From Paenibacillus sp. Root52 (GTDB lineage Bacteria > Bacillota > Bacilli > Paenibacillales > Paenibacillaceae), in the NCBI RefSeq assembly GCF_001426865.1, contig NZ_LMFO01000033.1, positions 62,001 through 126,000 on the forward strand: a stretch of DNA of 64,000 nt, written 5' to 3'. A model generated the notes under the pieces. It did no database searches and was not told the DNA's origin. It saw nothing but the letters and a program-made list of their open reading frames with translations. Shown piece by piece: positions 51,831 to 61,642 of this stretch. Each line of letters begins with the position of its first letter. Position 1 is the first letter of the stretch. A program made the position numbers and the translations under genes.

Positions 51831-52265
51831 GTGGGTTATGTTACAGATGAGATTGACCAACAGATTATGCGCTTGCTTCAGCACCATGCACGGATGTCCA
51901 TTGTACAGATTAGCAAAGAGGTTAACATGTCCCAACCTTCAGTCAAGGAAAGAATCCTCAAACTGGAGGAGAACGGAATTATATCTGAATATTCGACGAT
52001 CTATGATCTGGCACAACTAAACCGTGGAACAACGACATTTATTTTACTCAAAACAGAGCAATGTGAGGAATTCGTCCACTTCTGTGAGCAGGCCGTTGAG
52101 GTCACTGATTTATATCGGATTAGTGGTGAGTACAACTATCTGATCAAGGTGCAGACGGCAACGATTGAAGAACTTGCTGAGTTTCAGGAATCCCTTGTAA
52201 AGCTTGGGCCATCCAAATCCCATATTAGTATGAAAAATATTATGGAACACCGTGTGCTGCTCTAA
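51831..52265 (+). CDS. Lrp/AsnC-family regulator
   Basis: 144 residues. HTH (1-60; IDQQIMRLLQHHARMSIVQI, SQPSVKERILKLEENGII) and RAM ligand domain (about 70-144; YRISGEYNYLIKVQTATIEE). It may sense an amino acid. GTG start with GGGAGG upstream. It is upstream of the GntP-type permease gene; a hairpin separates them. Confidence 0.9.
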   Translation: MGYVTDEIDQQIMRLLQHHARMSIVQISKEVNMSQPSVKERILKLEENGIISEYSTIYDLAQLNRGTTTFILLKTEQCEEFVHFCEQAVEVTDLYRISGEYNYLIKVQTATIEELAEFQESLVKLGPSKSHISMKNIMEHRVLL

Positions 52266-52294
52266 GGAAGTAGCGAACATATTCGTAGGTTGTA

Positions 52295-52321
52295 GATGAC
52301 AGGGTACTGAGTCCTGTCATC
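52295..52321 (+). terminator. Perfect hairpin after the Lrp gene
   Basis: GATGACAGG/CCTGTCATC, 9 bp, loop of nine; no T-run. Confidence 0.55.
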
Positions 52322-52430
52322 CTCCATTGTGCAAATGAACAATGAATTTCGTCTGTTCATCAATATATCTTTGCTACTCCAGCATCTATAATGAAAGCGT
52401 GTTCAACAAGTGCATGGGGGGCAATGGACA

Positions 52431-53726
52431 ATGGAACCTTTAACAATTAGCTGGATCGGCGCACTGGCAGGGCTTGCTATAGCGATCATACTGATTCTGA
52501 AGAAACTGAATCCAGTCTATTCTTTATTTTTGGGAGCAATTGTAGGCGCTTTAATTGGTGGAGCGAATCTAGAGGAGACCGTAAATATACTCGTAAATGG
52601 TACACAAAGTGTCATGGGCACCGTCCTACGTGTACTAGCTGCAGGGGTGCTTGCAGGAGTCATGATGGAGTCAGGCGCAGCCGAGACCATTGCGCAGGCT
52701 ATCGTACGTAAGTTTGGCGGTAGTAAGGCTATTCTCGCCTTGGCTCTGGCAACGATGATCATTACCGCGGTTGGCGTATTTATCCCTGTCGCTGTCCTAA
52801 TCGTAGCGCCAATTGCACTATCTGTAGGTAACAAAATGGGCATCTCCAAGCTTGCGCTGCTGCTAGCTTTATCCGGCGGTGGTAAAGCGGGAAATATCAT
52901 CTCTCCGAACCCGAATACAATTGCGGCGGCACGAGGGTTCGAGCTGGATCTTAGCAACGTGATGTTGGCTGGTGTGATTCCAGCCATCTGCGGAATAATT
53001 GTAACCGTTATCGTAGCTTCGATGCTCAAAGGCAAAGGGGTAATGGTTTCTGACCAGGAAGCAGAGCAAGGAGAGGTGGATACTTCTCAATATCCACCGC
53101 TGAAGAAAGCGATTGTGGCACCGTTGGTAGCGATTATTTTGCTCATGATCAATCCGATCGGTTCAATTACAGGTATTGCTGCACTGTCTACGTTCAAAGT
53201 CGACGCAATGTATATTCTCCCGATTGCGGGAATCATCGGTATGCTGGCTATGGGACAGAGCAAAAACATTGTGAAGTATACAACTTCGGGACTTAACAAA
53301 ATGACGGCTACAGTACTCATTCTGGTGGGTGCCGGGGGGATTGCAGGACTTATCTCCGCATCGGATCTATCGGGTCAAGTTGTGAGTCTAATAGAAGCAT
53401 CAGGTATATCCGGTACATTCCTGGCACCAATCGCAGGTATTCTGATGGCAGCGGCAACAGCATCAACCTCGACAGGTGTTATTCTTGCAACGGGTTCATT
53501 CGGAGATGCAATTTTGAACATGGGTACAGCTCCACTCGCTGCGGCAGTGATGGTTCACACGGGAGCAACGGTCATCGATTCCTTGCCTCAAGGTAACTAT
53601 TTCCATGTGTCTGCTGACAGTATGAAGATGACAATTCGACAGCGGATGGGTGTTATACCTTACGAAGCGATAGTTGGTGGCACGATGGCGATTGTAGCTA
53701 CGTTACTATATGGATTTATCCTTTAA
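52431..53726 (+). CDS. GntP/citrate-gluconate-family permease (probable glycerate or gluconate transporter)
   Basis: 431 residues, about 12 membrane segments, with the GntP-like LFLGAIVGALIGG, GVMMESGAAETIAQAIV and the repeat-ending ALSGGGKAGNIISPNPN. It imports a sugar acid by proton symport. Direct coupling to a glycerate kinase gene 48 bases downstream points to glycerate as substrate. ATG 52431 has GGGGGG upstream; an in-frame GTG at 52410 lies before that site. Confidence 0.87.
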   Translation: MEPLTISWIGALAGLAIAIILILKKLNPVYSLFLGAIVGALIGGANLEETVNILVNGTQSVMGTVLRVLAAGVLAGVMMESGAAETIAQAIVRKFGGSKAILALALATMIITAVGVFIPVAVLIVAPIALSVGNKMGISKLALLLALSGGGKAGNIISPNPNTIAAARGFELDLSNVMLAGVIPAICGIIVTVIVASMLKGKGVMVSDQEAEQGEVDTSQYPPLKKAIVAPLVAIILLMINPIGSITGIAALSTFKVDAMYILPIAGIIGMLAMGQSKNIVKYTTSGLNKMTATVLILVGAGGIAGLISASDLSGQVVSLIEASGISGTFLAPIAGILMAAATASTSTGVILATGSFGDAILNMGTAPLAAAVMVHTGATVIDSLPQGNYFHVSADSMKMTIRQRMGVIPYEAIVGGTMAIVATLLYGFIL

Positions 53727-53774
53727 GAAGTTGTTTACCAAACGCGCTTTAATCATATGGATGGAGTGAGAGTA

Positions 53775-54935
53775 ATGGGAGAGAAGAGAGAAAATACATT
53801 TGTACTGGCACCGGACTCATTCAAGGAAAGCATGACAGCCAAAGAAGTCTGTATTGCGATGGAAAGCGGATTGCGCAAAATCTACCCAACAGCACAGTAT
53901 ATCCATGTACCCATGGCTGACGGTGGTGAAGGAACGGTGCAATCGCTTGTGGATGCTTCTGGTGGCGCTATTCATTATCAAGAGGTACAAGGCCCATTGG
54001 GACAGAACGTCATGGCACAGTATGGCATTCTTGGAGATGGAACAACAGCAGCGATTGAGATGGCATCTGCGAGTGGGATTCATCTTGTAACCTCAGAGAC
54101 ACGTGATCCACTTCGCACAACGACGTACGGAACAGGAGAACTGATTCGGAAATGTCTGGATCAAGGCATTCGTAAAGTTATTATCGGGATTGGCGGCAGT
54201 GCCACTAACGATGGGGGTACGGGTATGGCCGAGGCGCTTGGTGCCAAATTTCTGGATGCCCAGGGTCATTCGCTTGAACGTGGTGGCAGTTCACTTAACC
54301 GATTAGCACATATTGACGTGTCTGGCTTAGATCCACGTCTCCAGGAAGTGGAGTTCATCGTTGCCTGCGATGTGACGAATCCACTCTGTGGTGAACACGG
54401 AGCCTCACGGGTATTTGGTCCACAGAAGGGTGCTACGCCAGAGATGGTGCAGCTATTGGATGCAAACCTGTCTCATTATGCAGATGTAGTGAAACAACAA
54501 CTGCATAAGGATATTCGAGATGTACCAGGTGCGGGTGCAGCAGGTGGTTTGGGAGCAGGGCTTCTAATTTTCACGCAAGCTACATTACGCAAAGGCATTG
54601 AGATCGTGATTGAATACACAGGTTTGCGTGAAAAACTAGTTCATGCAGATATCGTATTTACAGGCGAAGGCGGCATTGACTTTCAAACGAAGTTTGGCAA
54701 AACGCCTTACGGTGTGGCTCAAGCAGCCAAAGAAGCCGGAAAGCCAGTTATTGCTGTTGCAGGTTATGTAGGTGAAGGGATTGAAACGCTATACACAGAG
54801 GGAATTGATGCTGTGTTTGGTATTGTGCCAGGAGCAGCGGATCTGGATAAACTCTTGCAGGAAGGCTCAGCGAATGTGGAGCGTACCATGGAGAACATTG
54901 CGCGGGTGTTGAAGCTTGGTCTTCTGCCGTCGTAG
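53775..54935 (+). CDS. glxK: Glycerate kinase (GlxK/GarK type)
   Basis: 386 residues, usual length. APDSFKESMTAKEVCIAMESG, VPMADGGEGT, AIEMASASGIHLV, IIGIGGSATNDGGTGMAEAL, VACDVTNPL, GAGAAGGLGAGLL and FTGEGGIDFQTKFGKTP are the conserved motifs of class II-type glycerate 2-kinases. It phosphorylates glycerate with ATP for glycolysis. ATG 53775 follows TGGAGTGAG. Operon with the permease; the divergently placed CdaR gene (convergent in orientation) probably controls both. Confidence 0.93.
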   Translation: MGEKRENTFVLAPDSFKESMTAKEVCIAMESGLRKIYPTAQYIHVPMADGGEGTVQSLVDASGGAIHYQEVQGPLGQNVMAQYGILGDGTTAAIEMASASGIHLVTSETRDPLRTTTYGTGELIRKCLDQGIRKVIIGIGGSATNDGGTGMAEALGAKFLDAQGHSLERGGSSLNRLAHIDVSGLDPRLQEVEFIVACDVTNPLCGEHGASRVFGPQKGATPEMVQLLDANLSHYADVVKQQLHKDIRDVPGAGAAGGLGAGLLIFTQATLRKGIEIVIEYTGLREKLVHADIVFTGEGGIDFQTKFGKTPYGVAQAAKEAGKPVIAVAGYVGEGIETLYTEGIDAVFGIVPGAADLDKLLQEGSANVERTMENIARVLKLGLLPS

Positions 54936-54965
54936 AAATGGGATACCAGCAGAATAAAGATCAGA

Positions 54966-55022
54966 AGAGACGGATGGCGAATTCGAAGCCTGCATGATGG
55001 GGCATTTTGCATCCGTCTTTTT
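54966..55022. terminator. Terminator between convergent glxK and cdaR
   Basis: AGACGGATG/CATCCGTCT stem with a T-run on the plus strand. Confidence 0.8.
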
Positions 55023-55034
55023 GGCTGTCTCAAT

Positions 55035-56081
55035 CTACCGATAAAATGCGAGCAACCCGTGAGTAAGCTCGATGAGTTCGAGCCAGTTACGTGGGTCTTT
55101 ACCTGTAATAGACTGTATGCGTTTGAGCCGGTATTGTAGCGTGTTGCGATGGATGTTAAGGTCGTCCGCTGTCGTTGTCATGCTACCACTATGATGGATA
55201 AAGCTACGTAGCGTCTCAAGTAGATCGGCAGTGTCCTCCAGCTTATTGACAATGTTGGAGTGATTGGTTAAGTTGGCAGCACTAAAGCGTACTAGAAACT
55301 GCACATCATCGTAACGTGTTAGAGGGAACGCAGGGCGTAGTGCCATCAGAATGTTCATGGCGGATCTTGCCTGCTCATAACAGCGTGCGATATTGGCTTC
55401 TCGCCTACTAATGGAGATGAGGGCTTGAGGTTGATCCTGCTGAAATTGCTGAATGAACACATCCACCTCTGATTCATTCTGAATAAGCACCAATTGTGCA
55501 TCCCCTGCATCCTCAAGTGTGAACCAAGGATGAGGCAGCAATGTTCTATAGGCTTCCGGGTTAAACGGAGGGGATTCCCCTTGAAATCGAATATATATAA
55601 GAATTGTAGGTAATTGCAGATCGATATGATATTGCAGTGCTTCTTTCCGCATTTTCTGTGAATAAGAACCAGAATGATTAAGGAGTCGTTCCAAAAATGC
55701 CTTTTTGCGTGAAGCTTCATGAGCTAGGTTCTCCAGTTGATTGCGTTGTTCAATAAGAAGGGATACGGTAGTACGCACGATGTTACTGAATGGACGAACT
55801 TCATCGGGATGTCCTGATATGCCGATTACACCCACCAGCTCATTGCCGATGATAATAGGCTCGTTCGTACCCATTTTCTCTAACCTGCCATCTTGCCACA
55901 CTTCAACCATGGTTCTTGTCGTTAATGCTCGAATAGCTCCCTGATGAATTGAACCTACACGTTCACGCTGTCCACTACCAATAATAATTCCTTGTTCATT
56001 CATAATATTGATGTTGTATGGGATGTCTTGCATCATTTTATCGACGATATCCTGTGCCTGTTTCTCCGAAAGCTGTAACAT
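55035..56081 (-). CDS. cdaR: CdaR-family carbohydrate diacid regulator
   Basis: 348 residues from ATG 56081 (AAGGAGG upstream). Diacid-recognition domain (1-140; QAQDIVDKMMQDIPYNINIM, IIIGNELVGVIGISGHPDEV) and a C-terminal PucR-type HTH_30 (about 290-345; TADDLNIHRNTLQYRLKRI). CdaR activates glycerate, galactarate and glucarate genes when it binds glycerate or glucarate, and the adjacent permease-glycerate kinase pair is its usual target. Confidence 0.88.
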   Translation of the reverse strand: MLQLSEKQAQDIVDKMMQDIPYNINIMNEQGIIIGSGQRERVGSIHQGAIRALTTRTMVEVWQDGRLEKMGTNEPIIIGNELVGVIGISGHPDEVRPFSNIVRTTVSLLIEQRNQLENLAHEASRKKAFLERLLNHSGSYSQKMRKEALQYHIDLQLPTILIYIRFQGESPPFNPEAYRTLLPHPWFTLEDAGDAQLVLIQNESEVDVFIQQFQQDQPQALISISRREANIARCYEQARSAMNILMALRPAFPLTRYDDVQFLVRFSAANLTNHSNIVNKLEDTADLLETLRSFIHHSGSMTTTADDLNIHRNTLQYRLKRIQSITGKDPRNWLELIELTHGLLAFYR

Positions 56082-56409
56082 ATCCGTTCCTCCTTCATCA
56101 GGCAATCCATCAGTGTATTATGCATAGCCTCTAATGTCTGTTCAGCCCTATTTATAATTGTGCAACTGAACGAAATTATAGACGATGGATTGGGCTTACA
56201 CAAGCGAGAGGGTTTTGAAAGGAAGGATATATCACGGCTCATCCTGTTCTTCTAATCACTGTTCGTTCATAGAGGACTCCTCCATAACCTTCGTGTCTCT
56301 GTTGGCACGCAAATAATCTTCTTTTTTTCTTTGGACATCCTCCATGTTCAGAATCGGTCCAGAGCATTTTACTACAATACAAATAACACAGAACGGGAGG
56401 ACAGAATAC
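56082..56409. other. Gene-free interval, 328 bases
   Basis: Lies between the divergent cdaR and SLH-protein genes. It must hold promoters for both, but no clear -35/-10 pair, operator or small gene was recognised; only the short palindrome GAGGACTCCTC (about 56272) stood out. Confidence 0.5.
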
Positions 56410-59400
56410 ATGTTATTCAAGCGGTTTATCAGTTTTATGTTGGTTGTAGTGATGTTGGTGCCACTCATTAACGTGGGGAGCGTGGCCAGTGCAGATGGGT
56501 TAACGCCTCGTGAGCGTCTTAATGAGCAGAGAAATGATTATTTCCTGAACAATTATCCGGGTATAGTCTCAACTGTGCAGAGTATTTTGGAGGAGCAGGG
56601 ATTTATTAATCTACCAGATGACTATAGCTCGTTAACCGATAGTCAGAAATTGGAGATTGCCGAAGGCGTAATTAATCTCCTCTCGCCTAATGTCCAGTAT
56701 TCGGAAGATGGACAAGTTGAGTATATCTTTAACGTGCTCTACCATTTGGCAAAACTTACGAAACAAGCAGATGCTAATACATTTCAACAAACGTCAACTT
56801 CATTATATGAATTGTTCGGAGACGTGGATGATTATTTCCTGAACATTAATGATCAGGACTTGGATCAACTTCGTACTGCGAGCAGTTCGTACAGCTTGTT
56901 AAGGGGTGTGGACCGAGCATTGCTTGTCAATACAGCATATAATAAATACGTAAGAGCAAACTTAGGCAATCCAGTTCCCTATGCCACTAAGCTAAGCTTT
57001 ATGACGACACAATTAGCGCTTTTTGATGGCATGAATGGTACAAGTGTTAGTTCCGCCTTAAACAATCTTTATAGCGTATACATCGCTAACCAAGATTATA
57101 TTCAGAATCAGGATAGCAGCTTTCCACCATTTGCACTTAATTTGAGTAAAATGTCCGAGATTATTAATTATCATGAGCTTAGTGAATTAGCGGATTGGAT
57201 AATTGATAACAGACCAGAGAGTGGATTCTATGACAATATCGCACAAGTGCAATCTGCGTTTGATTCGTTCTTTGCAGACGCACCATGGTTGGATCAATAT
57301 AACGAATTCAAAAAGACCGCTAGAAGGACTAACCCAGAGGACATCCAGAAAGCTATAGAATTGTTTAGTAATGAGCAATTCATAGTTGTACCTGATTTTA
57401 AATCTCTGTCTACTGAAGATCAGCAAGCGGTAGCAGACTATTTATTAAGAATTGAAGCTCCGACAAATGCTGGATACGCGAATCAGGGGCAAGTTCAGAT
57501 CATGGTTGAAGTAGCTATGCGCGCACTTGATGTGATGCACCAGATCGGAGGGCCAAACTCTAGAGAGGCACTTGATGCGTTCTATGCAAAACAAGCAGAA
57601 CGTGTGAATTACTTCAATGATGCCGTCGAAAGAGAAGAATTCTATCGTCTCGTTCATGTATATGTCACTTCCTCTGATCTAGAGAAACGAATGACAGCTT
57701 ATCGATTCGAACTGAGGCTCACGACAAGCCCGACAATTAGTCGTGTAATGGGGGAAACGGAATCTGCAGTGGAGTTGACCCCATATCTTAATCGGGTTGA
57801 GACGAAAGCAGATATGAAAGATACAATTGAGAAAATTGCTTATATACAGAGCAAGGTCGAAACATACAACACCAATAATCCGACCAAACCGATGGAGAAG
57901 TTCCCGCTAGATTTCAGCGAATTCAAAGCGCTACCTAGCACAGATAAGAATGAATTAGCCATGCATATGTTGGAGAAACGCCCGAATGCAGGATATTTAA
58001 GCTATGCAGATATTCAACGTGTTTTTGATCAATATTTGAATCCGGATATTGATAATGGTAATGAATATGATCTGCGTGATGTGAATTATGCAAGAGAGGA
58101 CGAAGATACAGATGATATGATCATGGCTATAGAACATCTGGAAGACATCACTTTGCCTCAGGAATATACTAACTTCACGCCAGAACTAAAAAAATATGTA
58201 GCTAAATTCTTGATCTATCAAGTTGGGGAAGACTATGAAACAGAGTCACAAGTTCAATATATGATTGAACTGGCTGTGCAGGCACATTTAGTCTGGGAGC
58301 AAAAGGAACTGAGCGTTCTTCAGAATAAACTAAATGTTCTAGCCCAGTCCTTGTCCGATGGTCTTGAGCACTTTAATGATCGCAAGACAGAGGATCTGCA
58401 TAATATCGGGCAGCGTTATCTTGAACTCAGTAGAGTGAACAAAACTATATTTGCATATACCTTCTTACACTTATTGGCGAAGGAGCAGTTGGAAGGAACA
58501 TCAGCAGGGGACATCCCCAACCCTGAGTTTATTCTTGAACTACTCTCTACACCGTACGAACCAATCGAGAATGCTATTACGGTAGACCAAATGGATCAAT
58601 GGCTTGATACAACGATGAAGGATCAGTTGAGTGGTGAACAATTTTTCCATGGCAAAAAGTTCGACTTCTCAGGTTCCGTTAATCTGTCCAGAAGAGTTGG
58701 ACTTAGCAATGCAGACAAAAAGGAATTAGCAAAATGGGTTCTGGAGCATAAAGAGAATGGTTATAAGAGTGTTCACCATTTGCAACATGTCATTGACCAA
58801 TTCTTTACCGCTCCTAATGTAACAGGGGACAACACAGCTAAGAAATTGATCGGATTAGACTCCACTATGGAAATTTCCTTCGATGGAGGTCTGAACTGGC
58901 TTGATGTAGCATTTATTCAGCGTCTGGAACTTAATCGAAACGTGACAGTGCTAGTACGATATAAAGTGCAGGGAGAAGAGCTTCCAGGACGTGCTGTTAA
59001 GATTACCTTTACAGCCAAAGGCGAGACGGATGGCGGGGGAACAACACCACCAACGACACCGACCAATCCATCAACACCTAGTCCGTCCACGTCGACACCT
59101 TCTGCCGGAGCACCAAGTACAACACCTGCTCCAGCTACGAAACAGGAACAGATTGTTGTAGATGTGAACGGTATTAACGGCACGAATTTGACCAAGACAC
59201 CGATTACTCGTACAACTGGAACCAATGGTGTAATCAAAGATTTGGTGAAGATGAGTGAAGCGATTGCGAAGGAATCCGTAGAAAAAGCGAAGCAACTTGG
59301 CACAGATACAGCACGCATTGTCATCCCAGATGCTCAAGATGCTGTGGCCGAGACACGGATTGAATTGCCAAAAGCAGCAGTTAAGGAACTGAATGATGGT

Positions 59401-60447
59401 GCCCTTAAACTTGAAATCTCTACAGGCAATGTTGTGATATCAGTTCCAACGAGTTCGATTGCTGGATTCGATCAAGACTTGTACTTCCGCGTTGTTCCAC
59501 TGAAACTGGAATCGGAGCGCAAGGAAGTAGAAGAACGTGCGAAGAAGGAACAGTTGATTCAAGAGATTGCTCCTAATACGAATGTACGTGTACTGGCTCG
59601 TCCAGTTGAAATTGAAACAAATATGCAAAGCAGAGAAGTTACGTTGACCCTACCACTGCGTAATAGCTTGCCAACCGATCCGACTGCACGTCAGCAAGTA
59701 TTGGATAACCTGGCGATCTACATTGAGCACAGTGATGGTACCAAAGAATTGATTCAAGGTAAGCTGGTGAAACTCACAGATAATAGTGAAGGCATTGAGT
59801 TTACTGTATCCAAATTCAGTACGTTCACACTTGTCGTTGTGGATGGCTTGAAAGCTTCTCACAGCTCACAGCTTCCATACATTCAAGGCTTTGGGGCAGA
59901 CTTCCGTCCTGAAGCGTTGGTAACACGTGCGCAAATGGCGGCTATGCTGGCTCGCAACCTGACTGATGAAGCAGAATCAAGCTCTGCTGCTAGTGTGAAC
60001 TACACGGATGTATCTGCAACGCACTGGGCAACCAGTGAGATTCAGAAAGCTCAATCCGCGGGCATTATGAACGGGTTGAGTACTTCACAATTTGCGCCGG
60101 AAGGCTCCATTACGCGTGCACAGATGGCAACGATTGCGTATCGTTGGATGCAGCAACAACAAGCAAGTCCAATCACAGGTGCTGGAGCAGAAGTTACGTT
60201 TACGGACGTATCAGCAGACCTGTGGGCATCGGATGCGATTGCTTATGTTCAGTCTGCAGGCTTGATGGTTGGTTATACCGATGGTACGTTTAAGCCAAAT
60301 AACAAGCTGACACGTGCCGAAGCTGTGAAAGTTCTGAATGTGCTGTTCAATCGCGCACCACGAACTGAAGTGGTGACACCTTCGTTCAGCGATGTACCAG
60401 CAACACACTGGGCATATGCAGACATTGAAGCGGCAGCGCAAAAATAA
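56410..60447 (+). CDS. Large secreted SLH-anchored protein with a threefold 256-residue repeat
   Basis: 1345 residues from ATG 56410 (GGGAGG upstream). Signal peptide 1 to about 28 (ends ASA). Three tandem copies of an about 256-residue unit (about 65-320, 324-578, 580-835); each holds a first helical motif (ITLPQEYTNFT, then QVQYMIELA) and a later one (AMHMLEKRPNAGYLS, then DIQRVFDQYL). A beta domain (about 836-875), a Thr/Pro/Ser linker (about 880-910) and an about 230-residue beta domain follow. Three SLH motifs (about 1155-1345; LVTRAQMAAMLARNL, SITRAQMATIAYRW, LTRAEAVKVLNVLF) end the protein, the last one short. Cell-wall anchored; function unknown. Confidence 0.88.
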   Translation: MLFKRFISFMLVVVMLVPLINVGSVASADGLTPRERLNEQRNDYFLNNYPGIVSTVQSILEEQGFINLPDDYSSLTDSQKLEIAEGVINLLSPNVQYSEDGQVEYIFNVLYHLAKLTKQADANTFQQTSTSLYELFGDVDDYFLNINDQDLDQLRTASSSYSLLRGVDRALLVNTAYNKYVRANLGNPVPYATKLSFMTTQLALFDGMNGTSVSSALNNLYSVYIANQDYIQNQDSSFPPFALNLSKMSEIINYHELSELADWIIDNRPESGFYDNIAQVQSAFDSFFADAPWLDQYNEFKKTARRTNPEDIQKAIELFSNEQFIVVPDFKSLSTEDQQAVADYLLRIEAPTNAGYANQGQVQIMVEVAMRALDVMHQIGGPNSREALDAFYAKQAERVNYFNDAVEREEFYRLVHVYVTSSDLEKRMTAYRFELRLTTSPTISRVMGETESAVELTPYLNRVETKADMKDTIEKIAYIQSKVETYNTNNPTKPMEKFPLDFSEFKALPSTDKNELAMHMLEKRPNAGYLSYADIQRVFDQYLNPDIDNGNEYDLRDVNYAREDEDTDDMIMAIEHLEDITLPQEYTNFTPELKKYVAKFLIYQVGEDYETESQVQYMIELAVQAHLVWEQKELSVLQNKLNVLAQSLSDGLEHFNDRKTEDLHNIGQRYLELSRVNKTIFAYTFLHLLAKEQLEGTSAGDIPNPEFILELLSTPYEPIENAITVDQMDQWLDTTMKDQLSGEQFFHGKKFDFSGSVNLSRRVGLSNADKKELAKWVLEHKENGYKSVHHLQHVIDQFFTAPNVTGDNTAKKLIGLDSTMEISFDGGLNWLDVAFIQRLELNRNVTVLVRYKVQGEELPGRAVKITFTAKGETDGGGTTPPTTPTNPSTPSPSTSTPSAGAPSTTPAPATKQEQIVVDVNGINGTNLTKTPITRTTGTNGVIKDLVKMSEAIAKESVEKAKQLGTDTARIVIPDAQDAVAETRIELPKAAVKELNDGALKLEISTGNVVISVPTSSIAGFDQDLYFRVVPLKLESERKEVEERAKKEQLIQEIAPNTNVRVLARPVEIETNMQSREVTLTLPLRNSLPTDPTARQQVLDNLAIYIEHSDGTKELIQGKLVKLTDNSEGIEFTVSKFSTFTLVVVDGLKASHSSQLPYIQGFGADFRPEALVTRAQMAAMLARNLTDEAESSSAASVNYTDVSATHWATSEIQKAQSAGIMNGLSTSQFAPEGSITRAQMATIAYRWMQQQQASPITGAGAEVTFTDVSADLWASDAIAYVQSAGLMVGYTDGTFKPNNKLTRAEAVKVLNVLFNRAPRTEVVTPSFSDVPATHWAYADIEAAAQK

Positions 60448-60499
60448 TATTTTTACAGGTCAACAGGTAATAGGATCGTAGGGGAATATAACAGATAAG

Positions 60500-60548
60500 A
60501 AAAGAGCTGTTCCAAATGCCATACAGTGGCTAGGGACAGCTCTTTTTT
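60500..60548 (+). terminator. Terminator of the SLH-protein gene
   Basis: AAGAGCTGT/ACAGCTCTT stem and six T. Confidence 0.85.
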
Positions 60549-60605
60549 GAGTTTTGTGAGACTCAACAATGGTTCGTCGAATCGTCTGATTCGGATGTTT
60601 TCCAA

Positions 60606-60802
60606 TCTAACGAACCGAGGAGACGCTATTCACAGCAAATTCAACAAATGGAATATCTAACGAATCATAGCGACGTTATTCCACGATAAAGTAGAAGATT
60701 CAGCTACTTTGGAAGCTTTCTTTTACAAATAACTTCGCTCAGGTTCGTTATAATCGGTATCCCAGCATTATTGGTCATATAAGACTTGTTAGATTCGTTA
60801 GC
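60606..60802. repeat. Four-copy symmetric intergenic repeat
   Basis: Copies of a unit that reads TAACGAA(C/T)C near its start and (A/G)CG(A)CG(T)TATT near its end occur at 60606 and 60656 on the plus strand and at 60752 and 60802 (reading leftwards) on the minus strand. Each pair is exactly 50 bases apart and the two pairs are mirror images about 60704. A local stem AAAGTAG/CTACTTT sits at the centre. The 436-base interval 60448-60883 has no gene. It looks like a dispersed noncoding repeat or MITE-like element. Confidence 0.75.
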
Positions 60803-60883
60803 GCCTCACCTATTCAATTCGTGATGCTCAATAGGCAGTTTGCTACTCTTCATCGGGGGATTCCGAACGTTATCGTAAGGTAT

Positions 60884-61444
60884 TCATTCTTGCGCAGAGT
60901 TTGGATAGAAGCTACCCTCTTGCAATTGATTTACGAATCCCTGAAGCCAAATATAGTATTGCTCCGCATGTTGAAGTTTGTGCAGGTCACGTAGTGCCTC
61001 ATTTCGGTCTTCTGGCAAGGTATGCTCCGAAAGGATGATCGCCGACAGATCAGGAATGACTGCTCGGATGCCTTCTAACATCACATCCACTTCGCGCTGT
61101 AGCTTCGATCCGAAGAAGTTCTGAAAGGTGCGATAGAAATCTGTTTCAGCCAGGTACTGATCCTGACGATCCTTCTTCTCCTCCAGCTTATATATCATCT
61201 GTGACTCCGTAAGTGAACGAACAGCGTAGCTCATATTACTTTTACTCATGTTCATAGAGGTCTTCATCTCTTCAAGTGTCATAGGTCGATCCTCAAAATA
61301 CATAACCCCATACAATTTGCCAAACGTATGATTAACCCCATACAGATCCATCGTGTTGGCGATGGCGTCGATGACCTTCTCCCTCAGCGCATACCGATCA
61401 GGCAATGAAGAGTGATTCGGGTTCCCGGTAGATTCTTTCACCAC
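60884..61444 (-). CDS. GbsR/MarR-family transcriptional regulator
   Basis: 186 residues. Helical N-terminus (YALREKVIDAIANTMDLYG), winged helix (about 45-105; MTLEEMKTSMNMSKSNMSYAVRSLTESQM) and a helical C-terminal part as in GbsR, OpuAR-like repressors that sense choline or other compatible-solute-related ligands. It starts at GTG 61444 (GAGGTG upstream), divergent from a sugar-type ABC importer operon at 61643. It probably represses that operon. Confidence 0.85.
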   Translation of the reverse strand: MVKESTGNPNHSSLPDRYALREKVIDAIANTMDLYGVNHTFGKLYGVMYFEDRPMTLEEMKTSMNMSKSNMSYAVRSLTESQMIYKLEEKKDRQDQYLAETDFYRTFQNFFGSKLQREVDVMLEGIRAVIPDLSAIILSEHTLPEDRNEALRDLHKLQHAEQYYIWLQGFVNQLQEGSFYPNSAQE

Positions 61445-61547
61445 AATGTCACCTCAAGTTTATGATAGCGTTCCCACTAGCTTCTTCATATTTTACATGA
61501 CCCGTCCCATTTTTAACATAACCCTGAAATAGATTTTTCAATACGAG

Positions 61548-61586
61548 TGTACAATCATTTTTGTACAGAATAAATAAACAATTGTT
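61548..61586. promoter_or_regulatory. Operator dyads between gbsR-like and the ABC operon
   Basis: TGTACAA-N6-TTGTACA (61548-61567) is a perfect inverted repeat of 7-bp arms; AACAATTGTT (61577-61586) is a second perfect palindrome 10 bases on. Both lie in the shared control region, where the GbsR-type protein would bind. Confidence 0.65.
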
Positions 61587-61642
61587 CTATGCCAAACATT
61601 TCTAAAAGATTAAAGAAAAATTGAACATAAGGAGTGGGGGAA

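Noticed and set aside
52517..53035. 172-codon minus-strand frame inside the permease gene
   Set aside because: Its repetitive Ala/Pro/Thr/Ile composition is the reverse of membrane-segment codons; it is a shadow.
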